From assembly GCF_052115385.1 (NCBI RefSeq), contig NZ_JBFRGP010000001.1:682001-746000 (forward strand): DNA of 64,000 bases, in the 5' to 3' direction. Made by a program: the position numbers and the translations under genes. Within the stretch, counting starts at the first letter, position 1. Each line of letters begins with the position of its first letter. Below the pieces are notes generated by a model that worked only from the letters and a program-made list of their open reading frames with translations, was not told where the DNA came from and made no database searches. This DNA comes from Dyella_D sp052115385 (GTDB lineage Bacteria; Pseudomonadota; Gammaproteobacteria; Xanthomonadales; Rhodanobacteraceae). Shown in pieces: positions 24,168 through 34,500 of this stretch.

Positions 24168-26756
24168 ATGAAGGAGCCCGGCGACGGCGTCGTTCGCCTG
24201 GCGATTTCGGGCGACATCGAGCGCGGCCAGGGGTATGTGCCCCTGGCCCTGGGCCTTCTGTACCGCACGCAGGAGCGCATGCGGGTGGGTAGCCTGGCGC
24301 AGCTCTCCGCGCAGGCTCGCTTCGACGCCGATGCCTATGGGTACGTCGTCATCGCCGGCGGTATCAACGCCGTGCACATCGTCGCTGGCGCGGGTCCGGC
24401 CACCGAGGTCGAAGACCTGAGCGAGCAGCTGGTCGAAGTGCCCGACTTCCTGTCCGGCACGGTCCAAAACGGGTACATCGCCACCGTGCCGGCCGAACCG
24501 CCGCGCCCGGCATACGAGACCCTGGCCAGCTTCCATCCGACGACATCGTGCGCCGCGCGCTTCAAGCTCGAGCCCGTGTACCAATCGGTACGGCGCCTGG
24601 CGGTCAAGCCTAACGACGACTTGCGCAGCGAGCTCGACAATCCCAGCGACAGCTCGCCGCTGGTCTTCTCGCAGTACACGCGCCTGAAGCCGACCATGTT
24701 CTCGGGCACCATGCGCCACCTCGTGCAGGTCCTGATGGGCTTCGGGCGACAGGCCAGGAAAGCCGGGAAGCCGACGAGCATCTACGAGCAGACGAAGCCG
24801 CGGCGGGACGGCGCGACAGCGCCCCAGCCGACGGCATACCAGCGCCGGGTCGCGCGTGACGGCCTGCAGATCCGCTTCGACTGGCGCTTCAGCCGAACCC
24901 ACGGGATTACGTACGCCGCCGATGGCCGCCCCTGGCTGGTGGAAATCGGCATCACCCAGGGCATTCTTGCCACGCCGCTGGCGCTCAATCCGAACACCAC
25001 CAGCGCGGCCTTCCGGAAGCGGATCGAAGACAAGGCGGACGAGGAGGCACTCGACATCCTCGACCGCTACGGCGGGTTCCCCACTGGCGAGGGGTTTCCT
25101 CCGACTGAGCAGCTGGAGGCGTGGATCCGCGCGGGCCGCGTGCTTCGTCTGCAGAGCCATGATGACCTGCAGCCGTTCTACGCGCACAGCAGCTATTCCA
25201 GCCAGCTCGGCTGGGCATTCAACGCGCGAGGTGACGAGGCGCACATCACCGCGTGGCGTTACGGCGACGACGACGTGCAACGCGGCGTGCACTACATGGT
25301 GCCGCTGCAGATCGGCGCGATCGTTCCCGTGAAGCCCGCTGCTGGCGTCAATGGGTTGCGCCGGGCATTCGGCAAGTTGACCGGAGTCGCCTACAAGGAT
25401 CGCCTGCCGGCGGCGTTGTGGAAGCTTGATCGGCTGTCGGACTTCGAGGCGCGCTGGGCGCGCGCCGCGCTGGCCCGAAGCGTGGATGAGGCATTCACGT
25501 ACGTCGATGGCCTGGTGCTGGATCCGCTCGCATCGGCGTCCGCGCACCTGTCGAAAGTCAGCGAAGGCGCCTTGTGGTACCCGCCGCGGGCTCGCCTCGA
25601 GGTTGGCTATGTGGCGCGCTTCCCCGAGCCTCTGATCGGGCTGCTGGTCGCACACTCCATGAAGCCGGCTTCGGACACCGCACCCGCGCCGGCGCGCTGC
25701 GACACCACCATCCACGTCTATTTCGACGGCAACGAAATGAAGTGGGTGAAGTTCTTCCAGGACAACAGTGCTGGCGCGCCGGGTGGTTCGGACGATGATT
25801 TCGAGCCGTGCATGTACATCGGCAACTGGCCCGCGCACAGCGACGGCGGGGCACTGCGGGTGCCGTCGATGTTCTACACCAACGACCTCGACGACCGCGC
25901 CGAGCTGGCCACCACCACGTCGGACACGCGGATCCATGGCGACGACCTCGGCTACTGCGCGATCACCTGCAACGACAGCATCGTGAACCCCTCCGTGGGG
26001 ACGGCGCGTCGCCGGAAGCGCTTTCGCCTGACCACCGAGACGAACACGGTGTACAGCCCGTCGCTGTCGACCGGCATGGCGGTGCCGTTCTATGAGCGCG
26101 AGGCCTACTACTACGCCGTCCAGCACGCGGACCAGGGCCGCATGCGCACGGTCACAGCGCAGCATGTCGAGCTGACCGATCCGTGGTACTGCAACTACAA
26201 GCGGAATTTTCCTGGCTACTACGGTCAATACGCAGGATCGGGGACACCGGAAGATCCGTGGCGGCCGGTGCACCTGCTCGACGTCAACGGGTATGGCCCC
26301 AACGAATATCGGACCGCGGATCCCGACTCGCCGCTGTATGACGACGGCGCACCCTGCGCTGATGTCGCCGATTCGGGGCCGTGGGTGCAGGGTGGTGACA
26401 ACCTCGACGTGATGGCCTACAGCATTCCGGAGCCGCCGCTGCCGGCACCGGTCATCCAGTCCTCGCCGCCCAGCGGTCACTACGACGTGTTCCTGGTCGC
26501 CTCCGGCGGTATCGGCGTGTCGCGCGTGGCTTCGGTCGATTCGTCCGACTTCGGGTTCTGGCCGCTGTTCACGCCCGATAGCCAAGACGGCGGAAGCGCG
26601 GACCAGTACGCCGAAGCGAGTCAGAACGCGGCAGGCCGCGCCACGTCGCTCCGCAGTAGTTCGAACCTCAATGGTGCCCTTCGCATCTTCGGCTGGCCGG
26701 CTTGGCCAGGCATGGAGCACGGGTACCTCACCTACATCGGCGTGATCCATGGGTAA
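24168..26756 (+). CDS. large virion protein of unknown function (862 residues)
   Basis: It has no signal peptide or membrane segment. Residues 1-110 are beta-rich and could join it to a base structure. The middle (about 230-330) is mixed. Residues 470-800 have many aromatic and Asp/Asn residues (ALWYPPRARLEVGYVARFPEP, YYYAVQHADQG, DPWYCNYKRNFPGYYGQYAG), as in carbohydrate-binding or fibre heads. The stop overlaps the next start by 8 bases. I find no recognisable family, so the protein is a good candidate for a new receptor-binding or tail protein. Confidence 0.65.
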   Translation: MKEPGDGVVRLAISGDIERGQGYVPLALGLLYRTQERMRVGSLAQLSAQARFDADAYGYVVIAGGINAVHIVAGAGPATEVEDLSEQLVEVPDFLSGTVQNGYIATVPAEPPRPAYETLASFHPTTSCAARFKLEPVYQSVRRLAVKPNDDLRSELDNPSDSSPLVFSQYTRLKPTMFSGTMRHLVQVLMGFGRQARKAGKPTSIYEQTKPRRDGATAPQPTAYQRRVARDGLQIRFDWRFSRTHGITYAADGRPWLVEIGITQGILATPLALNPNTTSAAFRKRIEDKADEEALDILDRYGGFPTGEGFPPTEQLEAWIRAGRVLRLQSHDDLQPFYAHSSYSSQLGWAFNARGDEAHITAWRYGDDDVQRGVHYMVPLQIGAIVPVKPAAGVNGLRRAFGKLTGVAYKDRLPAALWKLDRLSDFEARWARAALARSVDEAFTYVDGLVLDPLASASAHLSKVSEGALWYPPRARLEVGYVARFPEPLIGLLVAHSMKPASDTAPAPARCDTTIHVYFDGNEMKWVKFFQDNSAGAPGGSDDDFEPCMYIGNWPAHSDGGALRVPSMFYTNDLDDRAELATTTSDTRIHGDDLGYCAITCNDSIVNPSVGTARRRKRFRLTTETNTVYSPSLSTGMAVPFYEREAYYYAVQHADQGRMRTVTAQHVELTDPWYCNYKRNFPGYYGQYAGSGTPEDPWRPVHLLDVNGYGPNEYRTADPDSPLYDDGAPCADVADSGPWVQGGDNLDVMAYSIPEPPLPAPVIQSSPPSGHYDVFLVASGGIGVSRVASVDSSDFGFWPLFTPDSQDGGSADQYAEASQNAAGRATSLRSSSNLNGALRIFGWPAWPGMEHGYLTYIGVIHG

Positions 26757-27912
26757 CCAGTGCATGGTCATCGAAGAGCAGGCATTCCTGAGCGATCAGC
26801 TGACGAGCCGTAGAGGCTCGCCCGCCGGCGCCGAACAGATCCATATCGTCGACATCCTGACGTCGAGCCGGCGCGTGATCCTTGGGGACGTGCTCGCCGT
26901 GGCGGACTTGGCCAGTGGCAGCGCGAGCCTGATGGTTCGCGAGGCATTGAACCTGGGCGACCAGTGCCAACCCACGACGCACCCGGTGGCGCTGATCTCC
27001 GAATCGGCCGCGGCGGCCGACAAACTGCTGCAGCGCAAAGGGCAGGTCGTTGCCGAGCACCTGGCGGCCTCCGATGCCCAGAACGCCGCCCGGCGCCTCC
27101 AGCTGCTTGAACAGGCCGACCTGGCCGACATGGCGACACCGCGGCGGCACGGCGTGGCGATCATCTCGGAGCGAAAGGCCGCGGCAGACCAGACGCGCCC
27201 GGTGCGCTGGTCGCTGCTCAGCGACATTCTGGCCGCAGGCGATAGCCTGGTCGGCGCGCGTCGCGGTGCGGTGGTGGTCGAAGCGTTGCAGTGTAGCGAC
27301 GCGCTGCTCGGCGAGGCCAACGGCGCGGCCATCCTGACCGAGCAGGTGATCGCTGCGGATGATTGCCAGATCCGCGTCGATGCCCTGGCGACGGTCGGCG
27401 AGGCGGCGTGCTTGGAAGACGAAGCGCTGCCGCCGGCGAGCGGTACGGCGTGGACGGCAAACACCGATACGTGGGCGGCGAGCCGCTACGTGGGCTTTCG
27501 GATGGAATCCCTCGCCGTGATCGGCGGCCGGCTCTTTGGGGCTGGCGAAGGCGGCCTTTACGCGCTCGACGGCGACGATGATGCCGGCGCGCCGATCGGC
27601 GGAAGCATCAGCACCGGCCAGCACCGACCCAAGGGCAATGGCGTGCCGCGCGGGGGCTATCTCTACGCGCCGATGCAGGCCGCCCGGGCAATGCAGGTGA
27701 GCGTGCTCGACACCGCCGCCGGCACGCCCGGTGCCAACACGTACCCGTTCGAGGCCAGGCATGCCGATGGCCTCGCGCAGATGCGCGCGAAGTTCGGCAA
27801 GGGCGTGCGGTCGCTGACGTGGCAGTTCCAGGTGGGCAACGTCGACGGCGGTGCCTTTTCCATTCCGAGCGGGATGAACTGGGTCATCGACCCAGGCAGC
27901 AGGAGGGTTTGA
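26749..27912 (+). CDS. virion-region protein with N-terminal repeats
   Basis: This encodes 387 residues. Residues 1-225 consist of about seven to nine short units of roughly 24 residues with a pattern of hydrophobic pair, Glu, two to four residues, then A/G-D (VVVEALQCSDALLG, AILTEQVIAADDCQ, ATVGEAACLEDEAL). The C-terminal 160 residues are different, beta-rich, and contain GRLFGAGEGGLYALDGDDDAG, reminiscent of a propeller blade. The repeats may form an elongated connector. No family is known to me. Confidence 0.6.
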   Translation: MGNQCMVIEEQAFLSDQLTSRRGSPAGAEQIHIVDILTSSRRVILGDVLAVADLASGSASLMVREALNLGDQCQPTTHPVALISESAAAADKLLQRKGQVVAEHLAASDAQNAARRLQLLEQADLADMATPRRHGVAIISERKAAADQTRPVRWSLLSDILAAGDSLVGARRGAVVVEALQCSDALLGEANGAAILTEQVIAADDCQIRVDALATVGEAACLEDEALPPASGTAWTANTDTWAASRYVGFRMESLAVIGGRLFGAGEGGLYALDGDDDAGAPIGGSISTGQHRPKGNGVPRGGYLYAPMQAARAMQVSVLDTAAGTPGANTYPFEARHADGLAQMRAKFGKGVRSLTWQFQVGNVDGGAFSIPSGMNWVIDPGSRRV

Positions 27913-27913
27913 C

Positions 27914-29842
27914 GTGGCCAAAGACGCCATTATCCCGATCGTCAACGTGCCGGGGGATGTCTACGACCGGCCGTATAACATCGTCCAGCAACAGATCGGA
28001 CTGATGAGCGATCGCGCCGACACCGCGCTGAATACGGCGTACGGCGCGATGAATCGGCTGACGACCATCCAGCTGCCGCAGGAGGGCACGCCTCCGAACC
28101 TGCAGCTCGACCCGGTGCGTACGGGGGATTTCGCGAACGTGCCGTTGCCCAGCGCGCAGCTCTTCGGCGACGTGCCTGGCTTCGACGAGCCCGCGTTCGA
28201 TGACCTGCAGCGGTACGTCGACGGCATCGACCCCGGGCCGGCGCCGACGTGGAACCCGAGCATCGTTCAGCTCTACATCCCGCCGGCGCCGGCACCGATC
28301 GATACCAGTGGCGCGCCGACGCGCCCGGTGATCAACGAACCCACGCTGCCGGACGCGCCGGACACGGCGATGCCGGCGCCGGAGCCGATGCTCACCATCG
28401 AGGTTCCGGACCGGCCCACGATCACGCTGCCGACCTTCGACGCGGTCGTGCCGGTGTTCGACGACGCCATTCCGACACTGGGGCTCGACTGGTCGGAGCC
28501 GACCTACAAACCGGTGGTGCTCGACGCCGTAGCGTTTACGGTCAACGCCATGCTGAAGGGCGACTACGCCATGCCGCGCGTGGTGCAGGACGCTCTTTTC
28601 GCTGCGGCGCGCGAGCGCGAGGACGTGGTCGCGCATCGCGCCGTGCAGGCCGCCCACGACGATTTCGCCGGCCGCGGCTTCGACATGCCGCCCGGCATGC
28701 TGGTCGAGCAGGTCAACGCCGCGCGCGAGCAGAACCAGCTGCAGGCCAACTCGTTGAGCCGCGACGTGATGAGCAAGGCGGCGCAGTGGCAGATCGACAA
28801 CCTGCGCACCGCCGTTTCGCAAGGCATCGCGCTCGAAACGACGCTGATCAACCAGTTCAACAACCTGGCGCAGCGAGCTTTCGAGATGGCGCGGCTGCGC
28901 GTGCAGATGGAGTTCGACCGCTTCAACCTACGGGTCAGTGCCTACAACGCGAAGCTGCAGGCCGCCGACATCCTGGTGCGTGTCTTCCAGGCGCGCGTGC
29001 AGGCGGAGCTGTCCAAACTAGAGGTGATGAAGGCCGAGATCGAGGCCGAGCAGCTCAAGGGCACGATCAACGAGCAGAACGTCCGCATCTACACGGCCAA
29101 GCTGCAGGCACTGGCCACCACGGTCGAGGTGTTCAAGACCAAGGTCGATGCGGTGAAGGTGGCCGCCGACCTGGAGCGCGGAAAGATCGACCTGTACCGG
29201 GCCGATGTCCAGGCATACGCCGAGAAGCTGGGTGCGGAGAAAACCCGCTTCGATGCCTACGAATCCCAGGTGCGCGGCGAGGCGGCCAAGGCCGGAATCC
29301 TTGATGCAGAAGCCCGGGCGTTTGCCGCAACGGTGCAGGGCTACGAGTCCGGCAACAACGTGAAGGTGCAGACGGTCCAGGCCAAGCTGCGCGCGATCGA
29401 GACCGGCACTACGAAGTTCACGGCCCTGCTGTCGGCGGAGCGGGAGAGGATCCAGGCGGCCGTCTCCCAGCTACAGGCCAAGGTGAGCACATACGCGGCC
29501 GACACGACGCGCTACACGGCCCAAATCGGCGCCGAAACGCAGCGCAATGAAATCCTGGTCCGTGCCGCCGAAGCAACGGCCCGCAACAACATCGCCTATT
29601 TCGACGTCATCAGTCGCCAGTTCGACTCGCGCATGCAGCGCCTCATGGAGCAGGCGCGCCTGCTGCTGGGCGCCATCCAGTCGGCCGGACAGATGGCCAG
29701 CCAGCTCGCCGCCGGCGCGATGAGCGCGACGCACGTGCAGGCCGGCATCAGCGGCAACGGCAGCGCCTCGATCGGCGTCAGCAACAGCTACTCGGTGTCC
29801 ACCTCGCTCGACGCCCAGGACCCCGATTCCACTACCTCGTAA
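27914..29842 (+). CDS. long helical virion protein, possible ejection protein
   Basis: This encodes 642 residues from a GTG one base after the previous stop. Residues 70-200 are Pro/Asp-rich and extended. From about 215 to 600 the protein is almost entirely helical with coiled-coil character (QVRGEAAKAGILDAEARAFAATV, LEVMKAEIEAEQLKGTINEQNV). The C-terminal 30 residues are Ser/Gly-rich. Together with the two following genes it resembles the internal virion protein set that short-tailed phages eject to build a DNA channel, but this is inferred from position and helicity. Confidence 0.6.
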   Translation: MAKDAIIPIVNVPGDVYDRPYNIVQQQIGLMSDRADTALNTAYGAMNRLTTIQLPQEGTPPNLQLDPVRTGDFANVPLPSAQLFGDVPGFDEPAFDDLQRYVDGIDPGPAPTWNPSIVQLYIPPAPAPIDTSGAPTRPVINEPTLPDAPDTAMPAPEPMLTIEVPDRPTITLPTFDAVVPVFDDAIPTLGLDWSEPTYKPVVLDAVAFTVNAMLKGDYAMPRVVQDALFAAAREREDVVAHRAVQAAHDDFAGRGFDMPPGMLVEQVNAAREQNQLQANSLSRDVMSKAAQWQIDNLRTAVSQGIALETTLINQFNNLAQRAFEMARLRVQMEFDRFNLRVSAYNAKLQAADILVRVFQARVQAELSKLEVMKAEIEAEQLKGTINEQNVRIYTAKLQALATTVEVFKTKVDAVKVAADLERGKIDLYRADVQAYAEKLGAEKTRFDAYESQVRGEAAKAGILDAEARAFAATVQGYESGNNVKVQTVQAKLRAIETGTTKFTALLSAERERIQAAVSQLQAKVSTYAADTTRYTAQIGAETQRNEILVRAAEATARNNIAYFDVISRQFDSRMQRLMEQARLLLGAIQSAGQMASQLAAGAMSATHVQAGISGNGSASIGVSNSYSVSTSLDAQDPDSTTS

Positions 29843-29852
29843 GGAGAACGCC

Positions 29853-31523
29853 ATGGCTATTGGCACCAGCCCCACTTTGAAGCGCAACGGCCCGTTCGCC
29901 ACGGATGACGAGGATTTCAATCCGACGCACACGCGTATGATCAACGACCGGCCCACCGCCGATGCGAGTGCTCCGGCTGACGCCAGCGCGCGCGTTTCCA
30001 TCGGGTACGGACAGCTGCCTGGCGGACCGTCCGGAGCACCCGCGCTGACCCGTCCGGCGCCGCCCGGCTCGCCCGCGACGAACGATCTCGCCGCGGGCAC
30101 GCTTGCCGGCTCGGCGCTCAACCGCTACGGCAAAGACGTGGCCAATACCGCCGCCGACACCCTCAACAGCGTGCATAGCGCCGGTGCCGACGTGACCAAT
30201 GCCATCACGTATCCGATGCGCGCCGCCGGCGGGTTCATTCGCGACGCCGGCCGCGCGATTGTCGGTATGGCGCCATCGCCCGATGCGGGAAATCCCGTCG
30301 CTGGCGCCAGCACTGCGCCCCTGGTGCGCCAGCCGTTTCAGCCGCCGCCGATCGACTTCCAGAACACGCGCACCGACGTGCCGGTGGCGCACCCGAACTT
30401 CGCCGGGGTGCAGAGCCAGATAGGCAGCAGCGCGCCGACGAGCGGCGATGTGACGGACCCCGCGCGATCGCTGGCCCTGCTTGGGCAGGTCGCGAACACG
30501 ATGCGGCCGTTCCTTCAGCGGCCGGGCGCGCCGGCGACGTCGGCCACGGCTAGCGCGACCGGCATCGACACCGGGACGACGGTCGGAGGCCGCACGTTGC
30601 CGTACGGCGCAATGGTGAACGGCGTGCCGACCTTCAGCGACGGCAGCGGTACCGGAGGCATACCCCGCACGATGTCCGACGCGACGATCAAAGGCCTGGG
30701 CGATCGCCTGCCGACCGCGCCGGCGCAAACTTCTGTGCTGGCCAGCGATGTGCTGGGTCGTACGCCGGCGGCGGGCGAGGGGTACGGGCTGGTGCGCGCC
30801 GCGCCGCCGATCACCGGCAGCCGCCCGACCGCGCAGCAATTCGCCGACGCCGACCGCAACGCGATCGCGTTGCGTGATCCGCGCAGCGCAGCCGGCATCG
30901 CCGCCCGCGGCCTGGCCATGGAAACGCAGTACGGGCGCACGCCGCGCGCCCGCGCCGAGGCCGCGCAGTCTCTGGCGGCGCTCGATGGCGGCACGCAGCA
31001 GGGCGGCCTGCAGAGCCAGCAGGCGGAAGCGGCGCTAGCGCAGGCGGGAGTGCAGGGAGACAACGCCCTGCGGCAGACGCAGCTGCAGGGACAGAACGCG
31101 CTCGCCGCCGAGGATCTGCGCGGCCGCTACGGCCTGCAAAACACTGGCCTCGAGATTCAGCGCGCGCAGCTCACCCGTGCCGGTCACCCGGTCACATTGG
31201 AAGACGGGACGATGGGTGTCATGGATCCGATCACCGCCACTGTGACCCGCTCCCGCCAGGCCGACGGCACGCCCGCTAAGGCGCTCGTTTCCAAGATGGA
31301 TGCGGAAGACAAGCGCTCGAACCAGCTGGTTGATCAGCTTAACCGGAACGTGCAGGAGCAGATGAAGAACTTCTTCCCGTCGGACAAAAAGCCCGCACTC
31401 ACGCCGACTGACATTCAGCAGATGCGGAAGCAGGCTGCCATGTCCATGAACCTGCCGACCTACACCAACAAGACGACGGGCGAGCAGATCGTCAACATCA
31501 ACGGTCAGTGGATGCCGCTGTGA
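29853..31523 (+). CDS. low-complexity virion protein, possible ejection protein
   Basis: This encodes 556 residues with AAGGAG before the ATG. The sequence is mainly disordered, rich in Ala, Gly, Pro, Thr and Gln. A helical Gln/Ala stretch occurs at about 360-440 (ETQYGRTPRARAEAAQSLAALDGG). The C-terminal part has more order (SMNLPTYTNKTTGEQIVNINGQWMPL). It is coupled to the giant gene by a TGATG overlap. Such proteins often accompany giant ejected proteins. Confidence 0.6.
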   Translation: MAIGTSPTLKRNGPFATDDEDFNPTHTRMINDRPTADASAPADASARVSIGYGQLPGGPSGAPALTRPAPPGSPATNDLAAGTLAGSALNRYGKDVANTAADTLNSVHSAGADVTNAITYPMRAAGGFIRDAGRAIVGMAPSPDAGNPVAGASTAPLVRQPFQPPPIDFQNTRTDVPVAHPNFAGVQSQIGSSAPTSGDVTDPARSLALLGQVANTMRPFLQRPGAPATSATASATGIDTGTTVGGRTLPYGAMVNGVPTFSDGSGTGGIPRTMSDATIKGLGDRLPTAPAQTSVLASDVLGRTPAAGEGYGLVRAAPPITGSRPTAQQFADADRNAIALRDPRSAAGIAARGLAMETQYGRTPRARAEAAQSLAALDGGTQQGGLQSQQAEAALAQAGVQGDNALRQTQLQGQNALAAEDLRGRYGLQNTGLEIQRAQLTRAGHPVTLEDGTMGVMDPITATVTRSRQADGTPAKALVSKMDAEDKRSNQLVDQLNRNVQEQMKNFFPSDKKPALTPTDIQQMRKQAAMSMNLPTYTNKTTGEQIVNINGQWMPL

Positions 31524-34500
31524 TGGATAACCAGAACGCACTTGCGCCACCGCCTGGCTTCGAGCCGGACAATCCGAATGCGCTTCCGCCGTCGACGCCC
31601 AAGCTCACCCGGCCTGGTGCGGGCTTGACGGCACCACAACCGCCACCCGGATTCGAATTAGATTCGAAGCCATCGCTGCAGAGGAACGCGCCGGCACCGG
31701 GTGGCTATGGCGTGATGGACATCCCAAAGGCGATCACCGGAGGAGCCATCCGTGGTGTTGGGAGCCTGGTGCGCGGCGCGGGGGAGATGCTGGACTCGCT
31801 ACCTAACGCGATGACCGGCGCAGGTGTTGGGCGACTGGTGGCAGGCGTGCCCGAGGACACCAGCACACCGCAGTGGTTACGTCGACCCGGCACCGCCCTG
31901 GGGGATGCAATCGGCACGCCGATTCAGAAGGCCGGCGACTGGGTCAAGAGCACGGAGAGTGACGCCGCAAAGGCGGTCCAGGAGAAGCCGCTGGTCGAGG
32001 GCGACTTGACCAGCCCGCAGACCTGGCGATTCGGCGAGGGCGCTTCGTCGCCGATGAACTGGGCCCTGAAGGGCGGCGAGATGGTGGGCAATCTGGCACC
32101 AATGCTTGTCGGTGCCGAAGTTTCCGGCGCGCGTGCGCTGCAGCGTGTCGCCGGCATGACGCCCGAGATTGCCGCGGCAATCCGCGCCGGCAAGATTTCC
32201 GACCTCGCGCCGGCGGCGCAGGCGATCGCCCAGCAGGCGGTATCGGCGTCCGGACGCGCGTCGCTGGCCACGGGCGCGGTTACCGGAGGCTTGCAGGGTG
32301 GCGAGGATGCCGCGCAGGGCGAATCGCAGCGCGTGCAGCAGATGTCCGACGAGGACCTCATGGCGCTGCCGGCATATAAGGCCATGGTCGATCGCGGCAT
32401 GACGCCCGTGGCAGCGCGCGATGCATTGGCCACGCAGGTGCGTGAGAAGGTGTTCGGCACCACGGCCCCGATCGCTATGGCCGCTGGCGGCGTCTCCACA
32501 TTGCCGCTGCTGCAGCGAGCGCAGGGCGTGCTGGGCGGCGTGGTCGGCGACAGCGTGCTGCGCCGTGCTGCTGCTGGTGCGGCCATGGAGGCGCCTGTGC
32601 AGGGCGCCATGGCCGTCGGCCAGACCGCGGCGCAGGTGGCTGCATCGAATGCGGCGACCGGCGAGCGGCGCGACCCGATGGCCGACTCCCTGGCCACGTT
32701 CGGCGCTGGCGCGGTGCCTGGTGCCGTCTTCGGTGCTGTCGGTGGCCTGCATCGCCCGGCGGCAGAGCCAGCTCCGGCGCCCGCGCCGGAGAAGGCGCGC
32801 TTCCCCGACGCAGCTCCGGGCTCGCTCTCTGATGCGGCCAACGCAATCCCGGCACCGGCGGCCGACACGGCCGCGCCCGCGAAACCAGCTGCTGCCGGCG
32901 ACGCACGCCGGGCCGAAGCTGTCACGCCGACCTGGGTGGACCAGTCCACCGGTGCGGTGGCGCCTGCGACGCGCGACCAGCTCGTAGACACGTTGGCCAA
33001 CCAGATGTTGGCCCAGCACCAGATCGACGGAACTATGCGCATCAGCTCTCCGGCGCTCGAAGAGGCCTGGGGCATCCCCGCCGAGCAGATCAAGCGCGCC
33101 CGGCGCGACGCTGACCTTTCGGCCAAGGACCAGTTGGCGGCGGCTGAGCGGGCCGCCATGCAGAGGGCAGCGCCGAGCGCCGAACCGCCGACGGCGGAGC
33201 CAGCGGCCTCGCCTGCCGAACAGCCAGAACCGAGCACGCCTGTAGCCAGCACGCCAGCAAGTGCGGACGAGGCGCAGGTACCAGCCACGGAGGGAACGGC
33301 CAGCATCCCCTTCATGATCACGCAGGCGATGAAGAAGGACCTGCGCGATCGCGGTCTGAGCGATGGCGACATTGCGAAGCTGACGCCGGATCAGGCACAC
33401 CAGGTACTGAGCGAGCCTAAGCCTGAAGCCGCGCAGCCCGCCGCTGAGGCTTCCGGTCCTGGCGAAATGCAGTCCGCACCAGCTGTTGCCCGCGAACCGT
33501 CGGATGCCCAGGCCGGCACCAGCCTAGCTCGAACGGAGGCGCGAAGTGGCGAGGAAGGCGACCGGTTGCCAATGCCACAAGAGCCTGCGCCGCTAGCTCA
33601 ACCGTATGATTTGACGCCGGATGAGGTCGAGGCACACGCGAAAGCGAGCAAGGATTTTGGTCGGAACACGGAAGACGCCATCCTCGGTTCACGCGCCGAC
33701 GAATGGCGCGCTGCCCAACGGCAGTTCAATTCCGATGACCGCGAGGTTTCCGACCGCGGCGAAGCAACGATCAAAGACATCGAATCGTCGCTTTCGAAAC
33801 AACAGGTTGACCGGTTGTATGGCGTTGGCGACTCGGACATCGCGCATGACGATCTAGCCGATTTCAGCCGTGCCCACTCGGACGCCATGGTTCGCTCGCC
33901 GGCAGAAGCATCGGTGGTCATGGCGCGCTTTCTGTCTAAGCTCGGTGGTACCAAGGGCAGGGACCCTGCCGCGTGGTCGCGCGAAGAGCAAACCGCATAC
34001 GCCGGCATGCGTACGCTCGCCGGGCGGATTGCGGAGGAAGGCTGGAACTCAGGAGAGATCCAAAAGACCGCGCTGGAGAGGGCGGCATCGCGGTACGGCG
34101 ATGCCGAGGACGCCGTTTTTATGCTGAAGCGCTTCATCGAACTGGCTAAGCCCAAAGATGAAAGTAAGGCCGCGTCCATCGGGCGTGAGAGCCCCGGGCT
34201 GCCGGCGCCCGAAGCCGATTCAGTAGCGACGCCGCCGGCCGCCCCGAATGGAAGTGCAGTGGCGAAGCTACCTGCACCAACGGGAAAGGCCACGTCTGCG
34301 TTAGCGGAGAAGCGGCCCATCACAGCGGAAGCCGGCGATGCTATTCCGAAGGCGGCATCAACGGAGCCGGTGCGGATTACCGGCGCTGCTCGTGACGCAG
34401 AGCGATTGCGCGTGGCCACGTCGGACGGCGAGATCAACGGCCGGGCACAGGTGGATCGCCTCATGGCCGAGGGCTTCAACCAGGTGAAGAGCAAGCCGGC

